Shown in pieces: positions 1 through 7,906 of a stretch of 64,000 nt of DNA. The notes under the pieces were generated by a model. It was given only the letters and a program-made list of their open reading frames with translations, did not search any database and was not told where the DNA came from. Origin of the DNA: Tautonia sp040717455 (GTDB lineage Bacteria > Planctomycetota > Planctomycetia > Isosphaerales > Isosphaeraceae); contig NZ_JBFEFH010000002.1 in assembly GCF_040717455.1 (NCBI RefSeq), positions 310,001-374,000 on the forward strand, read 5' to 3'. The position numbers and the translations under genes are program-made. Each line of letters starts with the position of its first letter. Position 1 is the stretch's first letter.

Positions 1-224
1 GCTGCATGGAACGGGGTTCGGATTGCTTCGGACGTGTGCCAACCCGTCTCTCTCCAGCATCGCCTGTCGAACCGTGCGAGTCCAGAGCGGCCGGCGAACG
101 CGGGACGAGGAGCGGTCGGGGGGAGGGGATTGGGATAGAATGGGGGGCGAGGGGGTCGGCCCGGGCCCGGAGGGGAGGGGGTCGGCGGGGGATGTGAGGA
201 CATAAAAGGCCCGGGCAGGCGGAC

Positions 225-1787
225 ATGCCAGTCAAGACGCGAGCGGTGATTGCGACGGATTCGCCCACGACGGCGGAGGCGGGGGCGAGGATCGCGGAGG
301 AGGGGGGGAACGCCGCCGACATCGCCGTGGCGGCGGGGTTGGTGGCGACGATGACCGAGGCGTTGATGTGTTCGCTCTGCGGGTCGGGCTTCGCGATGGT
401 CGCCATGGGGGGCGAGGACGCGGAGCTGATCGACGGGGCGCACACGGTGCCGGGGCTGGATCGGGATCGGGGGCGGGATCGAGGGGCCGGGGGGCTGGAC
501 GTGGTCGAGCACCTGCTGCCGTATGGGAGCGGGGTCCGGGTCAGGATCGGCCGGGGGACGGTGGCGGTGCCGGGGGCGCCGGCGATGCTGGAGACGCTGT
601 GGGAGCGGCACGGGCGCTTGCCGTGGGCCGAGGTGGTGGCGCCGAGCGTCGAGCTGGCGCGGTCGGGCTGGCCGGCGAGCAAGACGATGAGCGACTATCT
701 GGCGAGGGTCGGGCCGGGGTCGTACGCGAGGCAGGAGGAATGCCTGCGGGCCTACTTCCCGGACGGCCGGAACCCGGCGGCCCCGGGGGCCCCGTTCCGG
801 CTGCCGGGGATGGATCGGACGATGGAGGCGATCGCCCGGGAGGGGGCGCGGTCGGTGTATGAGGGGGAGCTGGCCGGGGCGATCGCGAACGAGATGAGGG
901 AGCACGGGGGGTTGATCTCGCGGCGGGACCTGCAAGCGTACCGGGCGGAGGTGCGGAGGCCGTTGCGGCTGCGGTCGCGCGGGTGGACGCTCGATTTGAA
1001 TCCGCCGCCGAGCGTGGGGGGGGCGGCGCTCGGGGTGTTGATCGGCTGGCTCGATCGGGCCTGGCCGGGGGAGCCGTCGCCGGGGGAGCGGGCCTTGGTG
1101 ATCGCCAGGGCGCAGCGGACCTTGCTGGAGTTGCGTGCGGATGTGATCGAATCGGGGGATTTCGATGACGCGATGGCGCGGTCGCTGCTGGAGGAGACGG
1201 GGCTCTTGCCGTGGCTCCCGAGGCTCTCCAGCCCCGGGACGACGCAACTGAGCGTGGCGACGGGGGACGGGAGTTTGGTGTCGATGGCCATGAGCAACGG
1301 CTACGACGCGGGGGTCGTCATCCCGGGGACCGGGATCCTCTGCAACAACGCGCTGGGGGAGCCGGAGCTGAACCCGGGGGGGTTCATGACGCTGCCGCCC
1401 GGGGCCCGGATCATCTCGAACATGGCGCCGACGGTGGCGTTGGCCGACGACGGCAGAAGGCTGGCGTTCGGCACGCCGGGGGCGGCTCGGATCACGACGG
1501 CGATGGCGCAGACGTGGGCGTGGCTGGCGTTCGAAGGCTTGGACCCGGGGGACGCGGTGGCGGCGCCCCGGTTGCACGTCGAGCCGCCGGCCGAGGGGGG
1601 CCGGCCGATCGCCCGGAGCGAGCCGGGGTTCGACACGTCGTCGCTGGAACCGTTCTTCGAGGTGCGCTCGTTTGATCACCCGGACATGTATTTCGGCGGG
1701 GTGAAGCTGGTGATGGTCGGGGCCGACGGGTCGCTGATGGGCCGGGCGGATTTGAGGCGGGAGGGGGCGGTGCGGGAGGTGGGGTGA
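225..1787 (+). CDS. Gamma-glutamyltransferase family protein
   Basis: This 520-residue protein belongs to the gamma-glutamyltranspeptidase family of N-terminal-nucleophile hydrolases, which cleave gamma-glutamyl bonds of glutathione-type substrates. The N-terminal part carries the family pattern EEGGNAADIAVAAGL (residues 25-39). A TTQLSV motif at residues 339-344 matches the TTHFSV autoprocessing site, so Thr339 is the expected nucleophile of the small subunit. MSNGYDAGVVIPGTGILCNN and GARIISNMAPTV follow, as in other family members. No signal peptide is visible, so a cytoplasmic or atypical enzyme is possible. Length is close to the usual 530-580. The family also contains cephalosporin acylase-like enzymes, so the substrate is not certain. 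Confidence 0.88.
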   Translation: MPVKTRAVIATDSPTTAEAGARIAEEGGNAADIAVAAGLVATMTEALMCSLCGSGFAMVAMGGEDAELIDGAHTVPGLDRDRGRDRGAGGLDVVEHLLPYGSGVRVRIGRGTVAVPGAPAMLETLWERHGRLPWAEVVAPSVELARSGWPASKTMSDYLARVGPGSYARQEECLRAYFPDGRNPAAPGAPFRLPGMDRTMEAIAREGARSVYEGELAGAIANEMREHGGLISRRDLQAYRAEVRRPLRLRSRGWTLDLNPPPSVGGAALGVLIGWLDRAWPGEPSPGERALVIARAQRTLLELRADVIESGDFDDAMARSLLEETGLLPWLPRLSSPGTTQLSVATGDGSLVSMAMSNGYDAGVVIPGTGILCNNALGEPELNPGGFMTLPPGARIISNMAPTVALADDGRRLAFGTPGAARITTAMAQTWAWLAFEGLDPGDAVAAPRLHVEPPAEGGRPIARSEPGFDTSSLEPFFEVRSFDHPDMYFGGVKLVMVGADGSLMGRADLRREGAVREVG

Positions 1788-1818
1788 GCGGGGCGCGGGG
1801 CTGGGTGGCGAAGGCGAG

Positions 1819-1860
1819 GACCCCTCACCCCGGCCCTCTCCCCGAGGGCGGGGAGAGGGG
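1819..1860. repeat. Hairpin repeat of the CCCTCACCCCGGCCC family
   Basis: The sequence CCCCTCACCCCGGCCCTCTC is followed by a self-complementary CCCC/GGGG stem. It lies between the convergent ends of the gamma-glutamyltransferase and TIGR03009 genes. The same unit recurs near 14743 and 44340. It could act as a two-way transcription terminator, although no U-tract is present. Confidence 0.7.
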
Positions 1861-1874
1861 GGTGGGGGATTGGC

Positions 1875-2879
1875 TCAGCGGGGGATGGGTTCGAGGGCGT
1901 CGGGGCGGCCGATCGCGTCGGGGGGGGGCTGGACGCCGGGCTGGTCGGGGTTGCGGACGATCCGCCAGCCGTCGTTCTGGGCCTGCTGGGCCTTGGCGGA
2001 GTCCCAGACGAAGAGCTCGGGCTTGATGGCGACGTTGGCCTTGAGCTCCTTGATGTAGTAGTTCTGCTTGTCCTTGCCGTTGGGGGCGAGGGTGTGGATG
2101 CTCTTCGGCTGGAGGGTCTTGGCGTCGAGGATCAGGACGGCGACGGAGAAGGCGTCGCGGTCGGCGGCGATCTTCGGGTAGATGGCGATCCGGTGGGTGC
2201 CTTCCTGGTTCGGCGGCATGAGGTTGGCGCGGTAGCGGCGCTTGAAGTCCTCGATGTTCATGCGGAAGAGGAAGGGCAGGGGGCCTTCTTCGAGGGCGCG
2301 CTGCTGGGCGTCCTTGGGCAGGGGGAAGATGGTGATCTGGCGGAGCGCGCCGTCGAACTCGACGACCTCGCCGCCGTTGGCGAGGATGCGGCGGTCGAAG
2401 ACGAATTTCTCCTCGCCCTCGTCGCCGGTCTGCTTCTCCAGCTGCAGGACGACGAGGTTCGGCCGGCGGAGGTAGGCGGCCCCCTTGTAGACCTTGCGGT
2501 CGCCGACGATGGTCATCTCGTCGACCTGCTCGAAGGTGGCGTAGAGGGTCTCGATCTTGCCGCTCGTCTGCTCCCAGCGGCCGAGGACGGCGTCGAGCTC
2601 GGGGTCGCTCGGCGATTGCTCGGCGGCGGGATCCTGGTCCTGGGCCGGGGCGGGTGCCGGGCCCGGGGCCGAGGCGCGCTGGACCGAGGGGTCATAGGTG
2701 GCGTCGCGGGCCGGGCCGGGGATGGCCGGGGCGGGGGGCGTCTGTCCCGCGGCGGCTCCGGCTCGGGGGCCGGGGGCCTGGCCGGGGTTCGAGGTCGGGG
2801 GGGTCGCCTGGCCCTTGGCCGCGGCCGTCGGGCCGAGCGCGGCGAGGAGGCCGACGATCAGGGGGGCGATCCATCGCAT
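1875..2879 (-). CDS. TIGR03009-type planctomycete exported protein
   Basis: The preferred start (334 residues) is the ATG at 2879, because GGAGGGACG sits just upstream and the protein then begins with a clean signal peptide, MRWIAPLIVGLLAALG. A longer open frame upstream has no such support. A Pro/Ala/Gly-rich linker follows to about residue 95. The rest begins near LDAVLGRWEQTSGKIETLYA and resembles the TIGR03009 planctomycete domain, which has a LolA/LppX-like lipoprotein-carrier flavour. The partner is unknown. The family assignment is from pattern recognition and was not searched. Confidence 0.72.
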   Translation of the reverse strand: MRWIAPLIVGLLAALGPTAAAKGQATPPTSNPGQAPGPRAGAAAGQTPPAPAIPGPARDATYDPSVQRASAPGPAPAPAQDQDPAAEQSPSDPELDAVLGRWEQTSGKIETLYATFEQVDEMTIVGDRKVYKGAAYLRRPNLVVLQLEKQTGDEGEEKFVFDRRILANGGEVVEFDGALRQITIFPLPKDAQQRALEEGPLPFLFRMNIEDFKRRYRANLMPPNQEGTHRIAIYPKIAADRDAFSVAVLILDAKTLQPKSIHTLAPNGKDKQNYYIKELKANVAIKPELFVWDSAKAQQAQNDGWRIVRNPDQPGVQPPPDAIGRPDALEPIPR

Positions 2880-3235
2880 TCCGCGTCCCTCCGGGATCGG
2901 GTCGATCGGGTTCGGCCGGGGCGTCGCCCATTGTTTTGAGAAACAAAAAGCGGCGCAGTCCGGCCTTCGGGCGGCATTGGGCCCGAAATCGAGGCGGATG
3001 GTACTGGATTCCCTCAAGCTTGACCAGTCGAGGCGGGGGGCCTTTTGGGATTTCGGGGGATTCTCTCGAAATCGGGGTGATTCGGCCCTTGCCGATGAAA
3101 CCGGAGGGGGCAGGATGGAGTATGTCTGAGGATTGGCGATTGGGCCATTGGACACCCTCATTCTTCATTCGATCGATCGATCGTTCCTTCGGATCGGGTT
3201 GATTCCGAACGGGCCTCGACGGGGGATCACGCAGG

Positions 3236-4660
3236 ATGATTCGGATCGCAATCGCGGGGACGCTGGCGGCCGGGCTGCTGGTCGGCCTGGGGTCGGGACG
3301 GGCGTCGGCCTTCGGGGCGGACGAGGTGCCGACCTATCATCGGGATATCGCGCCGATCTTGCAGCGGCACTGCCAGGACTGCCATCGGCCGGGCCAGGTC
3401 GCGCCGTTCGCGCTGCTGGAGTACGACCACGCCAGGAGGCGGGCGTCGGACCTGTTGCTGGTGGTCGAGGAGCGGCGGATGCCCCCCTGGCCGGCCTCTC
3501 CGGAGTTCGGCGGGCCGTTCCGGGACGCGCGGATTTTGTCGGACGAGGAGATCGACACCCTCCGGCGCTGGCTCGACGCCGACACCCCCGAGGGGGACCC
3601 GAGCGACGCCCCCGAGCCCCTGACCTTCGCCGGCGACTGGCCGATGGGGGAGCCGGACCTGATCCTGACGATGGCCGAGCCGTACACGCTCGGGGCCGAG
3701 GGGGAGGACGAGTTCCGCGTCTTCGTCCTGCCGACCGACCTGCCCGAGGACCGCTGGATCCAGGGCGTCGACTTCAAGCCGGGCAACCGCCGGGTGGTGC
3801 ATCACGTGATCGCCGGGACGGACGCCTCGGGCCGCGCCCGGGAGCTGGACGCGCAGGACGAGACGCCCGGCTACTCGGCCGTCGGCGGGTTCGGCGACGG
3901 GGTGCCGATCCGGTCGTTCCTGCCGATCTGGGTGCCGGGCAGCACCCCTCGCGAGGCGCCCGAGGATTCCGGCTACCTCTTGCCGAAGGGGGCCGACGTG
4001 TTGATCCAGGTGCACTACCACAAGAGCGGCAAGGAGGAGGAGGACGCGACGGCGATCGGCCTCTATTTCTCGGACGAGCCGCTCGGCCGGGAGGTGCGGA
4101 CGGGGTTCGTCTTCCCGGACGTCTCGATGTTCCAGGCGATGAAGGCCCGCGCGGCGATGCAGGAGAAAGGGGGCCGTCCTGGCCTGAACGAGTTCATGCG
4201 CGAGGTGATCTCGATCCCTCCCGGCGAGGCGAACTATCGGGTGAACGGATCGACGCGCCAGGGGGGGGTGATGGGTCGTCCGCTCGGCCGCGACATCCTC
4301 TTGACGGCCGTCATGCCGCACATGCACTGGCTGGGCAAGGACTTCACCATGACCGCCGTCCTGCCCGACGAGACCCGCGTGCCGATCATCCGGATCGACC
4401 GCTGGGACTTCAACTGGCAGGGGACCTACGCCCTGGCCGAGCCGGTCTTCCTGCCCGAGGGGACCTGGTTCGAGATGGTGGCGCACTTCGACAACTCGGC
4501 CGAGAACCCGAACAACCCGAGCCACCCCCCCGTGCTTGTCCGCTGGGGCGACCAGACGAACGACGAGATGTGCATCGGCATCTTCGAGTTCGTCCCCGCC
4601 ACCGACGCCGACCGCGCCCGGTATGCCCCGCGCGACCCGTCGGGAGACGCGGCCGACTGA
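3236..4660 (+). CDS. Secreted cytochrome c / copper type II monooxygenase-like protein
   Basis: The 474-residue protein starts with a signal peptide (residues 1-25). A CQDCH haem-binding motif follows at residues 46-50, and a short cytochrome c domain runs to about residue 120. The remainder resembles the copper type II, ascorbate-dependent monooxygenase fold (peptidylglycine hydroxylase-like), with metal-ligand candidates in VVHHVIAG, QVHYHKSG and MPHMHWLGKDF. Such fusions are common in planctomycetes and are predicted to be periplasmic redox enzymes. The reaction is unknown. Both domains look complete. Confidence 0.82.
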   Translation: MIRIAIAGTLAAGLLVGLGSGRASAFGADEVPTYHRDIAPILQRHCQDCHRPGQVAPFALLEYDHARRRASDLLLVVEERRMPPWPASPEFGGPFRDARILSDEEIDTLRRWLDADTPEGDPSDAPEPLTFAGDWPMGEPDLILTMAEPYTLGAEGEDEFRVFVLPTDLPEDRWIQGVDFKPGNRRVVHHVIAGTDASGRARELDAQDETPGYSAVGGFGDGVPIRSFLPIWVPGSTPREAPEDSGYLLPKGADVLIQVHYHKSGKEEEDATAIGLYFSDEPLGREVRTGFVFPDVSMFQAMKARAAMQEKGGRPGLNEFMREVISIPPGEANYRVNGSTRQGGVMGRPLGRDILLTAVMPHMHWLGKDFTMTAVLPDETRVPIIRIDRWDFNWQGTYALAEPVFLPEGTWFEMVAHFDNSAENPNNPSHPPVLVRWGDQTNDEMCIGIFEFVPATDADRARYAPRDPSGDAAD

Positions 4661-4706
4661 CCGCGAGCGTCGTGCATTTCCGCAAAGGGTATCAGGTCCG
4701 GCCTTC

Positions 4707-4793
4707 GGGGTGGCTGGGGGCATCCTGAGGCCAGTCGGTCATTCGAACACCCTTCCAACCGTCCGCTGGGGCCAGGATGGCCCCAGCCACCCC
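4707..4793. repeat. Imperfect palindrome downstream of the cytochrome gene
   Basis: Two 21-bp arms, at 4707-4727 and 4773-4793, are inverted copies differing at one position (core GGGGTGGCTGGGG). An inner hairpin, CTGGGGCC/GGCCCCAG, sits at 4766-4785. The element starts 47 bp after the stop codon and could terminate transcription. It resembles, but is not identical to, the GGGTGGCCGGGGC palindromes found elsewhere in the window. Confidence 0.75.
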
Positions 4794-4903
4794 GCCGATT
4801 TCACGGTAATTGGCTTGAGCGACTTCCCGATACATATGCAATAATATGCATTTTATACATTCTGAAATTTCTTTGACGGGGTTATTCCAACCGGATTTTA
4901 GCG

Positions 4904-5242
4904 ATGGCAGTAACGATAAGCCTATCAGGTTCACCGGAAGACGTATGGATGGCTCAGAATGCCGTTTTCAGCGCGTTTGCCAGGCTCGTCACCACTCGGT
5001 TCTCAGATGATGAAGAAGTTATTTCCCAAGTGGAACTGGCCAAAGCTATGAATGGAGTTTCATTGGACGTCTTGTACGAAGAAGATTCAGAACTTGCGAT
5101 ACGACTACGACGAGCTTTCCAAACTGTTGCGAAAGACGTAGAGCAAGGAAAAAACTGGACGTCAGGTGAAGCAAGTACTGAGATTCAAATCTTGTTCGCC
5201 AATTTGGCCGAGTTGCTTGAGAGATTTCAGCCCGAAGAATAG
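4904..5242 (+). CDS. Small hypothetical protein, low-GC gene
   Basis: The 112-residue product is soluble, acidic and mostly helical by eye, ending in an amphipathic stretch ILFANLAELLERFQPEE. No domain is recognised. Base composition is clearly lower in GC than the neighbours, and the upstream 100 bp is AT-rich, which suggests a transferred gene. ATG 4904 is the only good start; no strong ribosome site is evident. It is flanked by palindromic repeats on both sides (4707-4793 and 5288-5438). Confidence 0.55.
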   Translation: MAVTISLSGSPEDVWMAQNAVFSAFARLVTTRFSDDEEVISQVELAKAMNGVSLDVLYEEDSELAIRLRRAFQTVAKDVEQGKNWTSGEASTEIQILFANLAELLERFQPEE

Positions 5243-5287
5243 AGGCCTACGACGACACCTTGAACTTTGCGAGAAACACAACCGACA

Positions 5288-5438
5288 GGGTGGTCGGGGC
5301 GAAGCGTAGCGTGCCCCGGGCTCCAGAGGGGGGCGTCCGACTCCGGGGCACGCTTCGCGTTGCCCCGGCCACACGTGGTTGATTCTTGCGCGGCGACAGG
5401 GGCGCTCAAACTGGGGGGTGATCTCGCCCCGGCCACCC
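5288..5438. repeat. GGGTGGCCGGGGC-family palindrome, copy A, with tail
   Basis: Arms at 5288-5320 and 5341-5374 are inverted (GTGCCCCGG against CCGGGGCAC, with GCGAAGCG-like inner stems). A tail of about 65 bp follows, containing GTGGTTGATTCTTGCGCGGC and ending in GCCCCGGCCACCC. The same tail occurs after copies B and C. The 5243-5691 gap holds this element and nothing else recognisable apart from the promoter region of the following gene. Confidence 0.8.
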
Positions 5439-5691
5439 GGACGGGAACAACGCATTGGATCGGGGAGGCGGTGCGGGGAGATCCGGCCGATCGCGATCAA
5501 GAAAATTTTAACAGTCCTAATTTATTAACTTGCCTTCGGTTGCGGGTCGTGGTCTTTTTATGCATGGCGACCCGACGAGAATCGGCCGTTGACCGTCAAG
5601 ACAACAGGACCTCTCTCACGCAGGCTCCGGCTGTGATGCGCCTGGGTTGCTCGATCGGGATTCTCCCGTCCAATCCGAGAGGTCATGATTG

Positions 5692-6210
5692 ATGATGGGT
5701 TCATCGTTGTGCAAAGGCGGTTTGCCGGCCCTGCTCGCGTTGATCGTGCTCGCGCCCGTCGGATGCGGGCCGGGCGGGGACGACTTGCCGAGGGAGGCGA
5801 TCTCCGGATCGGTCACCTTCGACGGCGAGCCGATCAGGTCGGGGACGATCCAGTTCCACCCCGTCTCGCAGGCCGAGGGCATGGCGGCCGGGGGCATGAT
5901 CGTCGACGGGCGCTTCAACGTCCCTCGCCACGAGGGGCCGGTGCCCGGGTCCTACAAGGTCCTGATCTATTCGCTCGACGACGAGGGCCCCGTCTTCCCG
6001 CCCGCCCCCGGCGAGGATCCGTCGGCCGACGAGGCCGGAGACGACGCCCCGGACCCGGCGGACGACGCGATGCCGGGCGAACTGCGCGTCCCGGACCCGA
6101 GGTCGATGCCCCGGCGGGGGATCCCCGCCCGTTATAACGCCAAGACGGAGCTGCTCGCCCAGGTGAAGGCCGACGAGGCCAACACCTACACGTTCGACCT
6201 CGAACCGTGA
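5692..6210 (+). CDS. Putative lipoprotein with carboxypeptidase-regulatory-like domain
   Basis: The 172-residue product has a signal peptide ending near LAPVGC (Cys25), suggesting lipid attachment. A transthyretin-like fold follows (ISGSVTFDGEPIRSGTIQF), and then an acidic Pro-rich linker. In planctomycetes such proteins are regularly encoded directly before a DUF1559 prepilin-like gene, as here (141 bp away). A TTG lies one codon upstream, but ATG 5692 is the natural start. A role in surface assembly with its neighbour is an inference from gene order. Confidence 0.75.
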   Translation: MMGSSLCKGGLPALLALIVLAPVGCGPGGDDLPREAISGSVTFDGEPIRSGTIQFHPVSQAEGMAAGGMIVDGRFNVPRHEGPVPGSYKVLIYSLDDEGPVFPPAPGEDPSADEAGDDAPDPADDAMPGELRVPDPRSMPRRGIPARYNAKTELLAQVKADEANTYTFDLEP

Positions 6211-6350
6211 CCCACCCCGATCCCGACCTCCTCTCCCTTCCCACCGGGCGCGGGCGGCGTCTCGCCCGTCCCCGCCCTGGCGAGCGGCCCGTCGGCCCGC
6301 CGCCTTCCCTTCGCGTTTCCTTCCCCGTTCTCCGATCGAAGGAGGCCCTC

Positions 6351-7352
6351 ATGGCTCGTCGACGACCCGGATTCACGCTCATCGAGCTCCTCGTGGTCAT
6401 CGCCATCATCGGCGTGCTGATCGCCCTGCTGCTGCCGGCGGTGCAGTCGGCCCGCGAGGCGGCCCGCCGCGCCCAGTGCACGAACAACCTGAAGCAGATC
6501 GGCCTGGGCATGCATAATTACGAGTCGACCTACGGCGCCCTGCCGCCGGGGATGAAGGGGAGCATCTGGGGGACCTGGCAGGTCTTCATCCTCCCCTATG
6601 TCGAGCAGCAGAATCTGTACAATTCCTGGAACACGTTCGGGAACAATTCCACGGCCATGATGGGGGTCACCAGCGGGATCTCCTACGGGAGCGTCTTCAA
6701 CCGCACGGTGACGACCAGCCGGATCAGCGCCTACACCTGCCCCTCCGACAGCCCCAGCGTGCCGTTCACCTCCGGGGTGACCTCGCACAACTATGCGGTG
6801 AATTTCGGGAACCTGCACCGCTTCCAGGAGCGGGAGTTCCAGGGGATCCGCTTCGGGGGCGCCCCGTTCGGCGACATCGGCTCCCCCCACACGTCGATCC
6901 CGGCCTACTACTACCTCGACGGCGACACCAGCCGGTTCAATGCCGTGAATTTCGCCGGCATCCGCGACGGGCTGAGCAACACCCTGATGGCCGGCGAGGT
7001 AGTCCAGGGGCAAGGCCAGCAACCCGGCCCGTACGACCTCCGGGGCTTCGGCTGGTGGTACGGGGGCGCGGGCTTCGAGACCCTGCTCGCCCCCAACAGC
7101 ACCCTGCCCGATCAGATGGAGTCCCCCTCCTACTGCAACCTCACCGACCCCTCGAATCCCCCCTGCATCGGCGTCCCCGGCGGCGACCTGACGCTGATCA
7201 CGAACGCCGTCCGCAGCCGGCACCCCGGCGGGGTCAACGTCCTGATGTGCGACGGGAGCGTCCGGTTCATGAAGAATACGGTCAACCTGATCACCTGGAA
7301 TTCCCTCGGGACGACCCGAGGCGGCGAGATCATCAGCGCCGATTCCTACTGA
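6351..7352 (+). CDS. DUF1559 domain protein with type IV prepilin-like N-terminus
   Basis: The start is ATG 6351, preceded by GAAGGAGG. The protein opens with RRRPGFTLIELLVVIAIIGV, a class III/type IV prepilin leader with G/F processing site and Glu5. This is followed by the hydrophobic helix and AREAARRAQCTNNLKQIGL, the DUF1559 hallmark. The C-terminus has the usual HPGGVNVLMCDGSVRFMKN signature. The length of 333 residues is typical. Such proteins are pseudopilin-like and abundant in planctomycetes. Their exact structure is unresolved. Confidence 0.95.
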   Translation: MARRRPGFTLIELLVVIAIIGVLIALLLPAVQSAREAARRAQCTNNLKQIGLGMHNYESTYGALPPGMKGSIWGTWQVFILPYVEQQNLYNSWNTFGNNSTAMMGVTSGISYGSVFNRTVTTSRISAYTCPSDSPSVPFTSGVTSHNYAVNFGNLHRFQEREFQGIRFGGAPFGDIGSPHTSIPAYYYLDGDTSRFNAVNFAGIRDGLSNTLMAGEVVQGQGQQPGPYDLRGFGWWYGGAGFETLLAPNSTLPDQMESPSYCNLTDPSNPPCIGVPGGDLTLITNAVRSRHPGGVNVLMCDGSVRFMKNTVNLITWNSLGTTRGGEIISADSY

Positions 7353-7384
7353 TCGTGCCAGTTCCCCTCCCGCCCCCTCCCCCC

Positions 7385-7422
7385 GAAGGGCCTCCCCCAA
7401 CATTCCCGGGGGGAGGCCCTTC
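7385..7422 (+). terminator. Strong hairpin after the DUF1559 gene
   Basis: A perfect 14-bp stem (GAAGGGCCTCCCCC at 7385-7398 with its complement at 7409-7422) and a 10-nt loop begin 33 bp after the stop codon. There is no U-tract, so this is a terminator-like hairpin rather than a classical intrinsic terminator. Confidence 0.7.
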
Positions 7423-7541
7423 GAAAGGCCGGTGGCCCTCAAGCCGACTCCTCTGCCTGCTCGCCGTGCGGCGGGGCCGCACGAGGTCGAAGCGGATGCC
7501 TCGACGGTCATTCAAGCCACGCTTGATCTGAACACCTCGTA

Positions 7542-7588
7542 TCGCTTCGCGACCCGGACGATGGTACGTCGTCCGGACCACCCCGCGG
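7542..7588. repeat. 47-bp repeat, left copy flanking palindrome B
   Basis: This segment (TCGCTTCGCGACCCGGACG core) is repeated in the same orientation at 7762-7808 with five mismatches. Each copy contains its own small palindrome, GGACGA/TCGTCC. The two copies bracket palindrome B exactly on its right side. Confidence 0.75.
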
Positions 7589-7614
7589 ATCGGTGCGTCT
7601 TCGAAGACTCGACC

Positions 7615-7760
7615 GTGTGGCCGGGGCAACGCGCAGCGTGCCCCGAGGTCAGGGGCTTGCGACCCGGGGCACGCTGCGCGTTGCCCCGGCCACACGTGAT
7701 TGATGCTTGCACAGCCACGAGGTCGCTCAGGCCTGGGGGTGGATCTCGCCCCGGCCACCC
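7615..7760. repeat. GGGTGGCCGGGGC-family palindrome, copy B, with tail
   Basis: The left arm at 7615-7647 and right arm at 7663-7696 pair through GTGTGGCCGGGGCAACGCGC and its complement. The tail at 7697-7760 matches those of copies A and C and ends in GCCCCGGCCACCC. Palindrome arms, tail and the flanking 47-bp repeats fill most of the 7353-7906 gap. Confidence 0.8.
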
Positions 7761-7761
7761 G

Positions 7762-7808
7762 TCGCTTCGCGACCCGGACGACGTGCCGTCGTCCGGGCCA
7801 CCCCGCGG
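7762..7808. repeat. 47-bp repeat, right copy flanking palindrome B
   Basis: Right-hand partner of the repeat at 7542-7588, identical at 42 of 47 positions, with the inner palindrome GGACGACGTGCCGTCGTCC. It begins directly after the end of palindrome B. Confidence 0.75.
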
Positions 7809-7906
7809 CGGGTTCTTGACGTGTGGTCTGACAGGTGTCGATGATGGTCCGCGAGGTAGAGGGGTCGCCGGTCCCTTCGTTCCCACCAGGGGGAGGACGG
7901 ATTGCC

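Noticed and set aside
1..224. Two short open frames at the left end
   Set aside because: They are Gly/Arg-rich, overlap each other, and show no start signals or similarity; the region is probably just upstream DNA of the gamma-glutamyltransferase gene.
5267..5692. Open frames made of translated palindromic repeats, also near 7432, 9950, 46587, 47389 and 58121
   Set aside because: They encode only the repeat units (for example WPGQRAACPG-type peptides) and change frame from copy to copy, so they are not genes.
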